A stretch of 64,000 bases of DNA from assembly GCA_947311845.1 (NCBI GenBank), contig CAMZMU010000041.1:138966687-139030686 (forward strand). The letters are read 5' to 3'. The notes beneath the pieces are model-generated. The model made no database searches. It was not told the origin of the DNA and saw only the letters and a program-made list of their open reading frames with translations. The DNA comes from Poa pratensis (Eukaryota; Streptophyta; Magnoliopsida; Poales; Poaceae). Both the position numbers and the translations under genes were made by a program. Shown here one piece after another: positions 24,231 to 34,900 of the stretch. Each line of letters starts with the position of its first letter. Position 1 is the stretch's first letter.

Positions 24231-25145
24231 TCAAAAAGATATTTCAATAGAATCATGACATTCAACAATATAGCATTCTTCCTCCTTAGGTAGGCATGGA
24301 GGGTAATTATATAATGTAAGAGTTAAAGAGTTACTGTCATTAGAAGGTAGATCCTCCTTTTGTTCATCACTCTCTTCCTCTTTTTCATCAAATGAGCTTT
24401 CAGCTTCAGCAATTTCTTCTTCCACATTTTCCTGCAAGGCATTAGTCTCTTCTTTATGAGGAAAAATCCTCTTGACATGTTCAGTAATATAAGAATTTTC
24501 ATCCTTATAGTTATCAAAACAATATTTAAGTATAGCAAGACTTTCAGATTTATAAGGGGCATCAATTTTATGCTCAAGATAAGAACTAATTTCAAGTGCA
24601 CCCTTAAAGACAATAAATTCTTCCATCCTTTCTACCTCATAAGCATTATAGTAACCTTTAACATAAGAAGCTAAGGTTTCATTTTCATTACAAGCACATT
24701 GGAAAGGAAAGTGTTTAGACTTCCTATGACAATCAGATTCATTAAAGCAAAAAGATTTGCCAAATATATAGCATAAATTTCTAGCATATTCCTCTAGTTG
24801 ATTTAACAATTTCCATAAGTACATCCCTTTTTGTGACAAGCGGTAATTCCTATAATATCTTCGTTCATCTTCCGTGGACCCACCTTGCCAACAAGATCTA
24901 GTTTCATAGAGATAAGCCATTGATAGCAAATAAACAACTAGACATAATAACAAACCGAAATAAACTAAATGCAAGTAACTAATTTTTTTGTGTTTTTGAT
25001 AATTGAAAGCAAACAAGATAAAATAAAATAAACTAAGCAAGACAAAAACAAAGTAAAGAGATTGGAAGCGTGAAACTCCCCTTGCAGAAGACTGCTGTCT
25101 CCCCGGCAACGGCGCCAGAAAAATAGCTTGATGACGTGAACACAC
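24231..25145 (-). CDS. Unknown protein of the non-autonomous LTR retrotransposon
   Basis: The open frame covers up to 304 codons and ends at 24231. The likeliest start is the ATG giving MAYLYETRSCWQGGSTEDER, near 24921, because the more upstream part is hydrophobic and overlaps the leader just after the primer site. Visible features: a basic, Tyr/Arg-rich N-terminus, KGMYLWKLLNQLEEYARN, a Cys-containing middle (FPFQCACNENETLASYVKGYYNAYEVERMEEF), and a strongly acidic C-terminus (FDEKEEESDEQKEDL). It has no retroviral-type motif that I recognise. It may be a gag-like or accessory protein of this element group. Function is unknown. Confidence 0.55.
   Translation of the reverse strand: MCSRHQAIFLAPLPGRQQSSARGVSRFQSLYFVFVLLSLFYFILFAFNYQKHKKISYLHLVYFGLLLCLVVYLLSMAYLYETRSCWQGGSTEDERRYYRNYRLSQKGMYLWKLLNQLEEYARNLCYIFGKSFCFNESDCHRKSKHFPFQCACNENETLASYVKGYYNAYEVERMEEFIVFKGALEISSYLEHKIDAPYKSESLAILKYCFDNYKDENSYITEHVKRIFPHKEETNALQENVEEEIAEAESSFDEKEEESDEQKEDLPSNDSNSLTLTLYNYPPCLPKEEECYIVECHDSIEISF
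25101..25117 (-). promoter_or_regulatory. Primer binding site, tRNA-Asp type
   Basis: Minus-strand TGGCGCCGTTGCCGGGG, complementary to the 3' end of plant tRNA-Asp. It lies 11 bases inside the 5' LTR border at 25129 and primes minus-strand DNA synthesis in Athila-like and related Gypsy elements. It fixes the orientation of this element as minus. Confidence 0.85.
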
Positions 25146-26632
25146 GTTCGTTGGGAGACCCCAAGAGGAAGGTATGATGTAGTCAGCAGCAAGTTTTCCC
25201 TCAGAAAGAAACCAAGGTTATCGAACCAGTAGGAGCAGCAACTCTTCAGAAGGTTGTCAACGGCGCCAGAAAAATAGCTGTCGCAGGAGTCTGGACTATT
25301 GACGTGGAATCTGCACACAACACAATCAAACTACTTTGCCCCAACGAAACAGTGAGGTTGTCAATCTCACTGGCTTGCTGAAAACAAAGGATTAAACGTA
25401 TGGTGTGGAAAATGAGTATTAAATTGCAGAGAATGAAAAAGGAACAGTTTGCAGTTTGTGGTTGTTTAATCAGTGTAAAAGAATGGACCGGGGTCCACAG
25501 TTCACTAGTGGTGTCTCTCCATAAAAGATAACTAACATGTTGGGTGAACAAATTACAGCTGGGCAATTGACGAATAGTGAGCGCATGACAATGCATATAC
25601 ATGACATGTTGACTACTATGATATTTAATTGGGCATTACGACATAATACATAGACCGTTATCCAACAGCATCTATGACTAATAATCCACCGCCGGGTTGT
25701 CATCCGAGTCCCCCGTTGGTATTAAGTTGCAAGCAACGGATAATTGCATTAAGTAAAGTGCGTAATGTAAACAAACACATATGCCCGTGGACATAGCATC
25801 GTTAGGTTATCCCTAGTGGCAACAGCACATCCACAACCTTAGAACTTTCTGTCACTGTCCCAGTTAAATGGAGACATGAACCCACTATCTAGCATAAATA
25901 TCTCTCTTGGAGTTACAAGCATCTACTTGGCCAAAGCATCTACGAGTAACGGAAAGCATGCAAGATCTTAAATAACATATGAGATAGATTGATAATCAAC
26001 TTGACATAATATTCAATATTCATCGGATCCCAGCAAACACAACATGTAGCATTACAATAATATGATCTTGATCATGTAGGGCAGCTCACAAGATCTAAAC
26101 ATGATGGCACAAAGTGGAGAGACAACCATCTAGCTACTGCTATGGACCCGTAGTCCAAGGATGAACTACTCACGCATCACTCCGGAGGCAGCATGGCGAT
26201 AGAAGCCTCCGGTGACGATTCCCCGCTCCGGCAGGGTGCCGGGAAGAGGTTCTGAACCCTCCCGAGTTAGGGTTGACGACGGCGGAGTCTCTGGATCTTT
26301 TCGTGGATATTTGCTCAGGTACTTAGGGTTTTCACGTCGGGGGGAATAAGTAGGCGAAAGGGCGGCGGTTGCGGACCCCCTTCGCTCCGTCAGGCGTGTT
26401 CTGGAAAAATAGGCACCCCCGTGTAGTTTCGTCCAATTCCGAGAATATTTCCAGACTAGCTTTTCTGGAATACAAAAACAGCAGAAAACAGGAACTGGCA
26501 CTTCGGCATCTTGTTAATAGGTTAGTCCTAAAAAATGTATAAAAGTGATATAAAGTAGATGCAAAACATGTAGCAATTGGTATAAAACAAGTATGGAACA
26601 TCAAAAATTATAGATACGTTTGAGACGTATCA
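25129..26632 (-). repeat. 5' LTR
   Basis: 1504 bp and nearly identical to 19520-21115 apart from the about 90-bp deletion near 26380. Contains an internal second copy of the primer-site border at 25259-25279. Confidence 0.95.
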
Positions 26633-28330
26633 ACAACCAATTAAGGCCAGACCTTAGATTTTCACCCTGCGAGGTAGGACTTTGAACTTCACCTGTGTTG
26701 TTGCCCCCACTAACATACCGCTGCTCCGACTCCTGCAACTCCAAGCAAGTTTCTCATCGTCGCAAAGCCTCCAATCACCATTTGCTAGTCCTTTAATCTC
26801 AACTTTCATGATATTCCGCGCCTCTGACTACACCATGGATTTGCCCATGATGGCACAGAAGCAGAGCTTCACGCCGCTCCCTCCGGCGCGACCAAATCCC
26901 CGCGATCCAGCAATCTCTAGGCATTAGCCCATGATAGATCACCGGCGGAGCCTTCCGAAACTCGACACTCTTGCCAGATCAAGGTACCGGCGTCAAGCAG
27001 ATCTTCGTCTTCGCGCGATTTGGAACCCTAGGACCACCACCTTTATTCAAGCCAAGCAAGTAGCCCCCTCGCCACCCGCCGGTACCCTGTGGATCTGCCA
27101 CTCCAAACCCCACCGGTGAAGGCCGGCAACGAGGAAGAAGACGGCAGAAACAGGGGCGATCTTCTCTCAGATCCGGCCGAAAAAGCCATGCAACAAGGAG
27201 GAGATGAGGAGGAGGCCATCACCCATTCGGGATCCAACCCCTCCCAGCCCTAGATCCCGCCGCCGGCAAAGAATGCGCCGCCGAAAGTCGACCTCCGCCG
27301 CCACCCCGGCCAGGGACGCCGCCCTGACCGCTGCTTAGAGCCACGGCGACTTCACTGCCCCAGCAACTCCGCCGCCGAACTCCAGGCAACCACCCCCAGA
27401 CCACATCGTGGCGGCTGGGCCCGCCGCCGCCGCGGCGAGAGCTGGCGGCAACGGCGGCTCGATGGATCAGCGGAGGGAGGCCTGGGGAGGCGCGGTATGG
27501 GGAACCCCCGGTGGCGCCCTGGGGAGCGCCGCGAGGGGTTAGGTCGCGAGAGGTAGTTGTTTTACTATTTGTACCTTGGTGTGGGACACTAGCTAAAATT
27601 TCTTGGGGGAGAATTTCACTTCCCCGGCCTCTCTGGATGAGAAATATTATAAGTACAGAAAACAACACGCGAAATAAGTTTAGCAAAATGACAGGAAATA
27701 AACAAGTGATCAGTGAGGCAACTGATGTGTGCTGGCAACCGGTTGATAGAGACGAGCTGGTGCCCGGATAAGCGCACGAGCGTCTCCTCTAGCCTCGTTT
27801 ACTTCTCTCGGTGAGGATTCACACCAGACAGACACCATCTGTGGAATCTACGGCAAAGCCACGCACGCTTGCTGCCGACTGCCGCGCGCTGTGCACCACC
27901 GCCGGAGAGCGGGAATCTCCGCACGAATAGTCCGCCGTCCGGCCGGTCGTCGCCAGGAACGCGCCGTTGCTCTTGCTCCGACGACTAGTCCTGCACTCCA
28001 TGCCCGCAAGCTCAATCATACGTCTAGACCAGAATCTTCTTCGAAAAAGGAGCGCCGGCCAACCGTTAAATTCCAACCAGGCGACGCCGGAAAATTAAAC
28101 TAGGGATGTAAATGGAAACATTAATGGTACCACATAATCCCACTTATTTCGGTCAATAGTTGAAATCGTTTTTTGTTTCCTGTGAAAATAAACTACTAAC
28201 GCATTTACAATTTTACATCCCTACCGTAAACATAACTAACTCGTCCATGCAAAGTTTTGTATGGTTATTCCTCGCGGATTTGCTTGTCTGGTATGGAGAA
28301 CGGTGTGGACGTATGTTACAATTGCAGGTA

Positions 28331-28933
28331 TAATATATATACCTCTTCGAAATACGCTTTCACCACGCCATATTAATATAGCAACCACCTGATACAACCA
28401 ACAAGAGTCTCAAGATGGGGCAGCATCAAACACACGCACAAAGAAAAAAGAAGAAACAAAATGAAGATATAAGCGGATTGACTAAAACTAAGGTGTCCCG
28501 CAACTGTTATGCTCTCCGAAGAAGTACCACCAGTCCACCACGCTCCTAGCGCCTAATCGACGAGTACCAAGCAGCACCTTCAAGAAGGCTGCTGCCCGGG
28601 CCAGCGCACTGGTCATAGTTTCCCCCGGCACTCAAAGGGAGGTGGACGAAGGGTAGCTACGACGCCTTTTAGGAGAGAAAGATGCCACCCGAAGGCGGCA
28701 CCGTGGCGGTGTCGGGCAAGCCGACAAGGATTTCTCCCTAAAACCCTATCCACGATCCCCGGGCGATCCATAGCACATGAGCCCCACAAGGACGAGGCCT
28801 CGACAACACCAGACTCGCCGCCCACCAACTTTGCAGGTATAATATATCATAATGACTCCTTTAGAAACTTCCAGCCACCAATTATCTCTCAAAAATATTT
28901 CAACCGGATTTGTTGCCTCCCCTAAAACGCCTA
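28331..28933. other. Sequence private to the right tandem copy
   Basis: Lies between duplicated segments but has no match in the left copy. It contains a GC-rich stretch (28600-28820) resembling retroposon UTR. No gene recognised and the boundaries are not defined. Confidence 0.35.
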
Positions 28934-28936
28934 TTA

Positions 28937-29273
28937 GGGCTTCTTTGGATCACAGGATTAGAAAACGGAGGGTTTGGAAAAACACAGGAATTTGATAAGA
29001 TTGCAGGTGCAAAACAGAGATTACAAAACGGAGTAAAATTGCATGAATGGTCATTTGGATGGAACGCAGGAAAAGTGTCTCGATCCTACGCGAATGAGTG
29101 TAAAAAAGAGATTAGAGTGGATGTTGAAATTCCCATGGGATTGGGGTGTAGGAATGCAATCCATATGAATTTTGGAGGTGTTTTCTGTGATCCAAAAGGA
29201 TTCCTTAGTAAAAAAACGTATGGATTGTAATCCTCCAATATTTATATGAAAAGCCTTCAATCCAAAGAGGCCC
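28937..29273. mobile_element. Tourist-like MITE (PIF/Harbinger), TSD TTA
   Basis: 337 bp with termini GGGCTTCTTTGGATCAC and, inverted, GGGCCTCTTTGGATTG, flanked by TTA on both sides (28934-28936, 29274-29276). Terminal sequence and TTA target match grass Tourist elements. The frame across it (28910-29230) is incidental. Confidence 0.9.
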
Positions 29274-29717
29274 TTAGGATGGTGTTTTTGACAACACACA
29301 GTATGGCAAAAAAAAAACAGCTAAGCCCTTTGAAATAAGCCATTCCGAATGACATATCTAAATCTCAGCAATTTAGCAGGGTAAGCTGACGCAGAGTGCC
29401 AACGTGGGCATGCACGGTCAAAGTCCACCTTAGACATACCGATTGGTGTAGGCCTTTATGCGTGCTTGTCCACGTCAAGCCGTCAACACGCGAATCCTCC
29501 AGAAACTCGGGGGTCAACATTTGTTGCTGACTGCACACTAGTAGAAAAATCCTGGGAGAGCCACTTAGCTAAGACAAGAATCTGTACCCACGCGAGCCTC
29601 GATTTTTGCATTCTTTTTTCTTTTGCAATAGCATGGTCGGCGTCTATCTGTCTCTTGAGTCTTGACTAATCGAATTATTGATTCACTGATTGCCTTGGAT
29701 GTCATTAGAAAAAAGAG

Positions 29718-30158
29718 AGAAAATTGCAAAAAAACCACCACAATTGGTGGTTCAGTTGCAAAAGACCACCGGTTTCCAACAAATTCGCAAATCGCCACCA
29801 CTTTTGAATGACAGCGTTGCAAAAAACCACCAGTTTCCACGAAACCTCGTCTTAGCCGAGTTAACGCTCGTTCTGACCAGTATGGCCCACTGTCAGGCGT
29901 GACGTGGCGCGTGTAAACCGGTGGTTTTTTGCAACGCTGTCATGGAAACTGGTGGTTTTTTGCAACGCCACGTCACGCCTGACAGTGGGCCATACTGGTC
30001 AGAACGAGCGTTGACTCGGCTAAGACGAGGTTTCATGGAAACTGGTGGTTTTTTACAACGCTGTCATTCAAAAATGGTGGTGATTTGCGAATTTGTTGGA
30101 AATCGGTGGTCTTTTGCAACTGAACCACCAATTGTGGTGGTTTTTTGCAATTTTCTCA
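29718..30158. mobile_element. Mutator-like fold-back MITE with near-perfect 190-bp arms
   Basis: Arms of about 190 bases (29718-29908 and about 29965-30158) are nearly exact inverted copies around a spacer of about 55 bases. Termini read GAGAAAATTGCAAAAAA inward from both ends. Flanks show an A-rich 8-9-bp duplication (AAAAAAGAG at 29709-29717 and 30159-30167), as expected for Mutator-like insertions. The motif GGTGGTTTTTTGCAA recurs several times. The left tandem copy lacks the element. Confidence 0.85.
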
Positions 30159-30367
30159 AAAAAAGAGGACATACCTTACTAGCATCGCCAACAATCTTGG
30201 AGTAGAGTCGTGTAACTGTGTAATAAGCTCATCTCCTGGAATATTTTTAAACAATCAATGAGGCAACTGACAGTCTCCTAACATTACGTTTCTTATTTGC
30301 CAATAATTTCATCAGTATCGTACAGTGGCCCGGATGAGCTCACCGGCGTCTCCTCTATCCCCGTTTA

Positions 30368-30744
30368 GAGCATCTCCAACTACTATGGGCAAATTTGGTC
30401 TCTAAACTGTCCACCGCTCCTAAATGTGGTCTCCTCCAACCGTGTCCCTCAAAGCTTCCCTAAATTATGGGGTCATTTGCATGTGATTGGTGAAGAAGAA
30501 GACAGAAGAGTCAATAAAGGATAAAAGAAAGGAAAACAAAGGAAAGCGGACGCGCGTCCGGTCGCCCCCAAACCATCCCCACATATGGGGTGAGTTTGGG
30601 GTGTGCCGGACAGTCCGGACGTATGAGGAGAGTTTGGGGGAGACGGTTGGGTGCACAATTTTACTCTCTCTCCTGTCTAGTCGGCTATCCGGACGTCCGT
30701 CCGGACGTTTGAGAAGGATTTGGCAACCGTGACTGAAGATGCTC
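30368..30744. mobile_element. Tourist-type MITE with exact empty site at 27799
   Basis: 377 bp bounded by GAGCATCTCCAACT and, inverted, GAGCATCTTCAGTC, with TTA on each side (30365-30367, 30745-30747). The left tandem copy reads CGTTTACTTCTC at 27797-27808, which is the same locus with one TTA and no insertion. Contains an internal GTCCGGACG-rich part. Non-coding. Confidence 0.9.
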
Positions 30745-31035
30745 TTACTTCTCTGCGTTGGCGATTCACACGAGAGACACCATCTGTGGAGTTTACGGCA
30801 AAGCCACGCCATGCCACGCACGCTTGCTGCCGACTGCCGCGCGCTGTGCTCCACCGCCGGAGAACATGAAGAGTCCGCCGTCCGGGTCGTCGCCAGCAAC
30901 GCGCCGTCACTTGCTCCGACGACTAGTCCTCCACTGCATGCTCAATCATGCATCTAGACCAGAATCTTCTTCGAAAAAGGAGCGCCGGCCGGCCAACTGC
31001 CAAATTCCAACCGACGCCGGAAAATTAAACTCGTT

Positions 31036-31948
31036 GAGCGGCACGCGCCGGTTCCCGCCCCGCCCGGATAAGCGCACCGGCGTTTCTACTACGTGTCCGA
31101 CGACGTCGATGGCGACGACGATTCTGCGAGCTAGATATTTGACTAATTAATGTGACACGAATCTTCGCAGAATGGCTCTGACTTGTTAGTTCTGAACTCT
31201 GAATATTACACGCTGCAGTGATGCCGATGCATGGTGTGTACGTGAGCAAACCATGACTCCAACATTACGTACGCAGAGTATACCGTTTCTGCATGAACTT
31301 CTCCACAGTTTACGTCGACAACCAGCTGATTTATATGCTTTCCAATTCGGAAGCCATTCACGGCCGGCACGGCATGACAACAGCAGCAACTTCTCGAAGC
31401 TAACATCATCTCTGCAGCTGCTGATTTTTTACCGGTGATAGGATACACGAGGCCGCCTTGTCTGGTTCTGAACTGGGGCGTTTATGTTGTCTTTTGGCGT
31501 CCTTTGATCCTTTTGATTTCGTTTCCCGAGTTCTTTTGTGTTTGCACGTTGGTGCCGTGTCTGCCCTCAGATGTTGTTTCGTTAATGCTTGATAACAGAA
31601 TTAATCCGGCTCTCATCAACCGAAGGGAGGCGTTTGGAAAGAAGAACGGAACGGTACTGTGATCCGATCAGATACAGATTTACACGAGAGCTTCACAAAA
31701 TATAAGTGTCAACGTCGTCACACATACATACATACCAAGGATGTTCAGGAGAGGACGAACCTAAACCAGTTCAGCACAGTAAGACGTACTACTACAGTAA
31801 ACCTGAGATCAGTTTCCATAAACCGCAAAAGACATGGGAGTCGCTGTAGTTCTTGGCACGTTCAGCATCAGCCATCAGCTGTACAGCATGTAACTCCTTG
31901 GCAAAAGGCATCGAGGCGCTGGTTGTTCAGTAAAGGATGAGCCGCCGA
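31036..31948. other. Region downstream of Argonaute
   Basis: No further gene recognised. The part nearest 31949 should hold the Argonaute 3' UTR on the minus strand; I did not find a poly(A) signal I would defend. Confidence 0.4.
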
Positions 31949-34900
31949 TCAGCAGTAGAACATAAACTCCTTGACATTGTCCTTGATCTTCGGGAGCTGC
32001 CTCACAGGCGCGGACTGATCGTGCATCCGCGATGTGGCCGAGGAAGAACCCTGGTCCGAGAACTCGTCCTCCATGTAGTAGCGTGCACGGAAGGCTGCCA
32101 GGTGCGCATAGTACGCTGGCGGAACTGTTACAGGTAGCAAAAACAAAATCAGCGGAAGGTTTGTATGTTTTCATGACCAAATATATTTAGGAGCATTTTC
32201 TCAAAAGCTGATAAAGAGACATTGTGGACACATTGATGCGTACCTATGGAGACCGAGCGGGTGCAACGAGCATAGCTGCAAGTGAGAGACCATGAGAAGA
32301 AAAGGTTGGTCAACAGGTTACAACAGTATTATGCATATGGGTCATTCACAATGGAGGACAGTGACAAGCATCTTACGTGTAGCAAAGATTGTATGTCAGG
32401 GTTTGCAGGGAATCAGCGCTAAAACGGTTTTCATCGAGAAGAACATGATAATGTGTCGGGCGGCTTGTTCCCTACAAAGAGGAAAGCATGGAACAAGCGT
32501 TCATATCGACCAAAGCAATAGTCATCACCAAATAATCAAATTCAGCCCAAGCATTAGAAGGATGGGACATCCCAGAAAAGGTGAATCATGTAATTTACCT
32601 GAATACCAGCATGGCTGCAGAGGTAAAAATCAAACTCGCTAGGATGGCAGATCTTTGTGTCGACAACAGTTCCTAAGGACAAAGCACACTTGAGACTTCA
32701 ATCTTGTACCATTACAAAGCTTTTGATACTCCTGTACTCTACCAAGTCATACATATATTATGCTAACTAACCAGCAGGTGAACTTACCAGGTAGGATATT
32801 TCCACTTCGATCTGTCAAATCTCGCGCACCATGATTTTCAGGAAATAAGCGAGTGTGATGCCTCTTTTGCACAACAACAAATGTAACTGGTGGAAGATAG
32901 CCATCCTGTAAAGTAGCACATGCCTGGAAAACAAGAACAACTTTATGTACCTTACATATAGCACATGAAATGAATAACAATATGACTTGCAAATTCCATG
33001 AGGCGCAAAGAGGTGAAAATAACCTTGCGAATTGCATCCATTTCATAAAGTAAAACTTGACTGAACTGTCCCTCACTAACACCATCTCTGCATATGAAAT
33101 AATTCAATATTAAGCCGAGAGTAAGAAATAATTCTGTAAAAAAAAAGACCATATGAATACAAACCTGTAAAATATAATCCTGCTTGGTTTGCATCTAGTG
33201 GCTTTGTAGAAAGAGATGAGCAATTCCCTGCAACATATAAATGTTACTACTGCGAAAAGAAAAACTACGCACTGTTTTGCAAAAGAATAATGCTGCATTA
33301 CCTTATCATCCCGCCGGCAGCAAGTCCCTTCTGTGGATCTGCTTCTTTGTAAAGATCAGCTATAATTTCATCCCTAGGACCTTGTGAAGAGACCAAGCAT
33401 TTGTACTTTGTAACTTCTGGCCAATCCATCGATGCAACAACCTAAGATGGGAGGAACCAGAAGCTTAAATACATATTCATTCATAATACGAGCCTTCACT
33501 ACATACTCATTCATATATACGGCAAATGAGAACATGAGATAATTGGCATAGTCACGGAACGTAAAAGTGAATAACTGTTTCTCCTTGATACACAAGAAGC
33601 TCAGTTGCCTTCACAATGAAAAATGAAGATCGCTAGTTTGGTTCAGACAATACACATTGTAAATACAAAGCAATTCCAGATCTGAGCGTCCCCATAAAAG
33701 GGGGAAAATGAAATACAACAGAAACACAAGAGGAGACTGCTACATTGACATATTATGACATGATGAGCAAGAGAACAAAACGACAGACCGCTGCGATAGA
33801 TGGAGATGCATCTTCTCCAGGAGATGGGTGGGTCACATCAGCCCCAAAAACGATGGTGGGAATATCTGTTAGAAGTGGTATCCTTTTGTACAAAGCATTT
33901 TCAAGCACCGTATTCCGACCTCCAACCTAATCACAAAAAATCGAATGTTCTCAATTAATGTTCTCTGGACCTGATTACAGAGTAGCTAGTAACGCATACC
34001 TTAACGTTGATCTTCATAGAAAGATTTTCAAGATACTGTTTCCCACCCTTCTGAACATTTTTAGGTAAGCAGCACTGGGTTATTACACCAAGCTCGGTTT
34101 CACAAAGCCGTTTAATCCTTCCTGCATTTAACGTCAGAAACTTGCAATTTAAACCGAGTAATTGAAATCATCAGATATCAGATTGAGAATCGGTTTAAAG
34201 AGCTTACCATAAGAACCACTAACATCAGGTAGTATGATGATCAATAACTCAAGTTGCTTCCCTGCTAGACCTTGCTGAGCAAGAACTTGTGCAGAATGCC
34301 TATGGATATTTCTGATTGCAGACTCCACACTATCCTGACGGTTTGGTTGTGTGATATCCACGCATGGTTTCATATTCATTTGCTAGAATAGGAAAATTCA
34401 GTGAATCAGTATATATGCTTGTGACAGGAGTTCCTTCTGGAAGAAGAAATATTTACTGATTGTAAAAGAAATTACCATGCCAATGCTATTGCACATGCGG
34501 GCCAGATCGTTGCAGAACATGCCAATGTCCTTTGGGTGCAGGCGAGAAGCGAAAGTTAGACATGCCCAATAGTTGATAGATCCTCCACTGACAAATTTCT
34601 GGGAAAAATGAAGAAATCAATAAAGCAAGACTGTTTGGTGTAGAAAGCACAAGTACTCCCAGAAACATATAATCGACATAGATAACCGGGAACAAACTTT
34701 TGAATGCATAATATCATAGATCAATGGAAGAAGGCATATATGATCATAGCTTCATACCAAGAAAAATAGTAACTGAAATACAAATGTTCCCCACTGTGTC
34801 ACTCACATGTTAGGACTAAATAACAGGCAAGACAAAAGTGAAAACACAAATCATAGGCACGAAATGCAACTATGTTGCTGAAAAATAAGGTTGCTAACAT

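Larger units (their letters stand above)
19520..26632 (-). mobile_element. Non-autonomous LTR retrotransposon, 7.1 kb, TSD ACAAC
   Basis: Two long terminal repeats (19520-21115 and 25129-26632) bound about 4 kb of AT-rich interior. The 5-bp target duplication ACAAC is exact (19515-19519 and 26633-26637). Orientation is minus: in that sense the LTRs start TGATACGTCTC and end ACGTCATCA, a tRNA-Asp-type primer site follows the 5' LTR, and a purine stretch (AAGCTTGGGGATGC) precedes the 3' LTR. The interior has one long frame (24231-25145) with no gag, protease, RT or integrase motif, so the element must use proteins from another. The LTRs suggest a Gypsy relative of the Triticeae/Pooideae; I do not name a family. 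Confidence 0.95.
18703..27690 (-). mobile_element. LINE-derived element split by an LTR retrotransposon
   Basis: A minus-strand retroposon whose A-tail appears as T8 near 18703-18710, preceded (minus sense) by a LINE-like 3' UTR with GCACCACTCGATGCAGAGGC. The ORF2 C-terminus is at 18853-19272. The element resumes beyond the LTR retrotransposon at 26638 and continues as a GC-rich, 5'-UTR-like block to about 27690. Excluding the 7.1-kb insert it is only about 1.9 kb, so most of ORF1 and ORF2 is missing. It may be an internally deleted or non-autonomous LINE. The 5' boundary is approximate and I found no clean target duplication. Confidence 0.55.
17226..28101. repeat. Old tandem duplication, left copy (interrupted)
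   Basis: Segments 17226-17660, 18645-18690 and about 27706-28101 are collinear with the right copy at 28223-31035. Shared landmarks include AACTCGTCCATGC, GTCAAGCCGTCAAC, AATCCTGGGAGAGCCAC, TTGCCTTGGATGTCATTA, GAGGCAACTGA, ACACCATCTGTGGA and GACGACTAGTCCT. Without its insertions this copy is about 0.9 kb. The insertions are a truncated LINE, a LINE derivative and an LTR retrotransposon nested in the latter. Confidence 0.8.
28223..31035. repeat. Old tandem duplication, right copy (interrupted)
   Basis: Collinear with the left copy through 28223-28330, 29360-29712, 30240-30367 and 30745-31035. Insertions private to this copy are an about 1-kb block with a Tourist MITE (28.33-29.36 kb), a Mutator-like hairpin (29718-30158) and another Tourist-type MITE (30368-30744). 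Confidence 0.8.
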
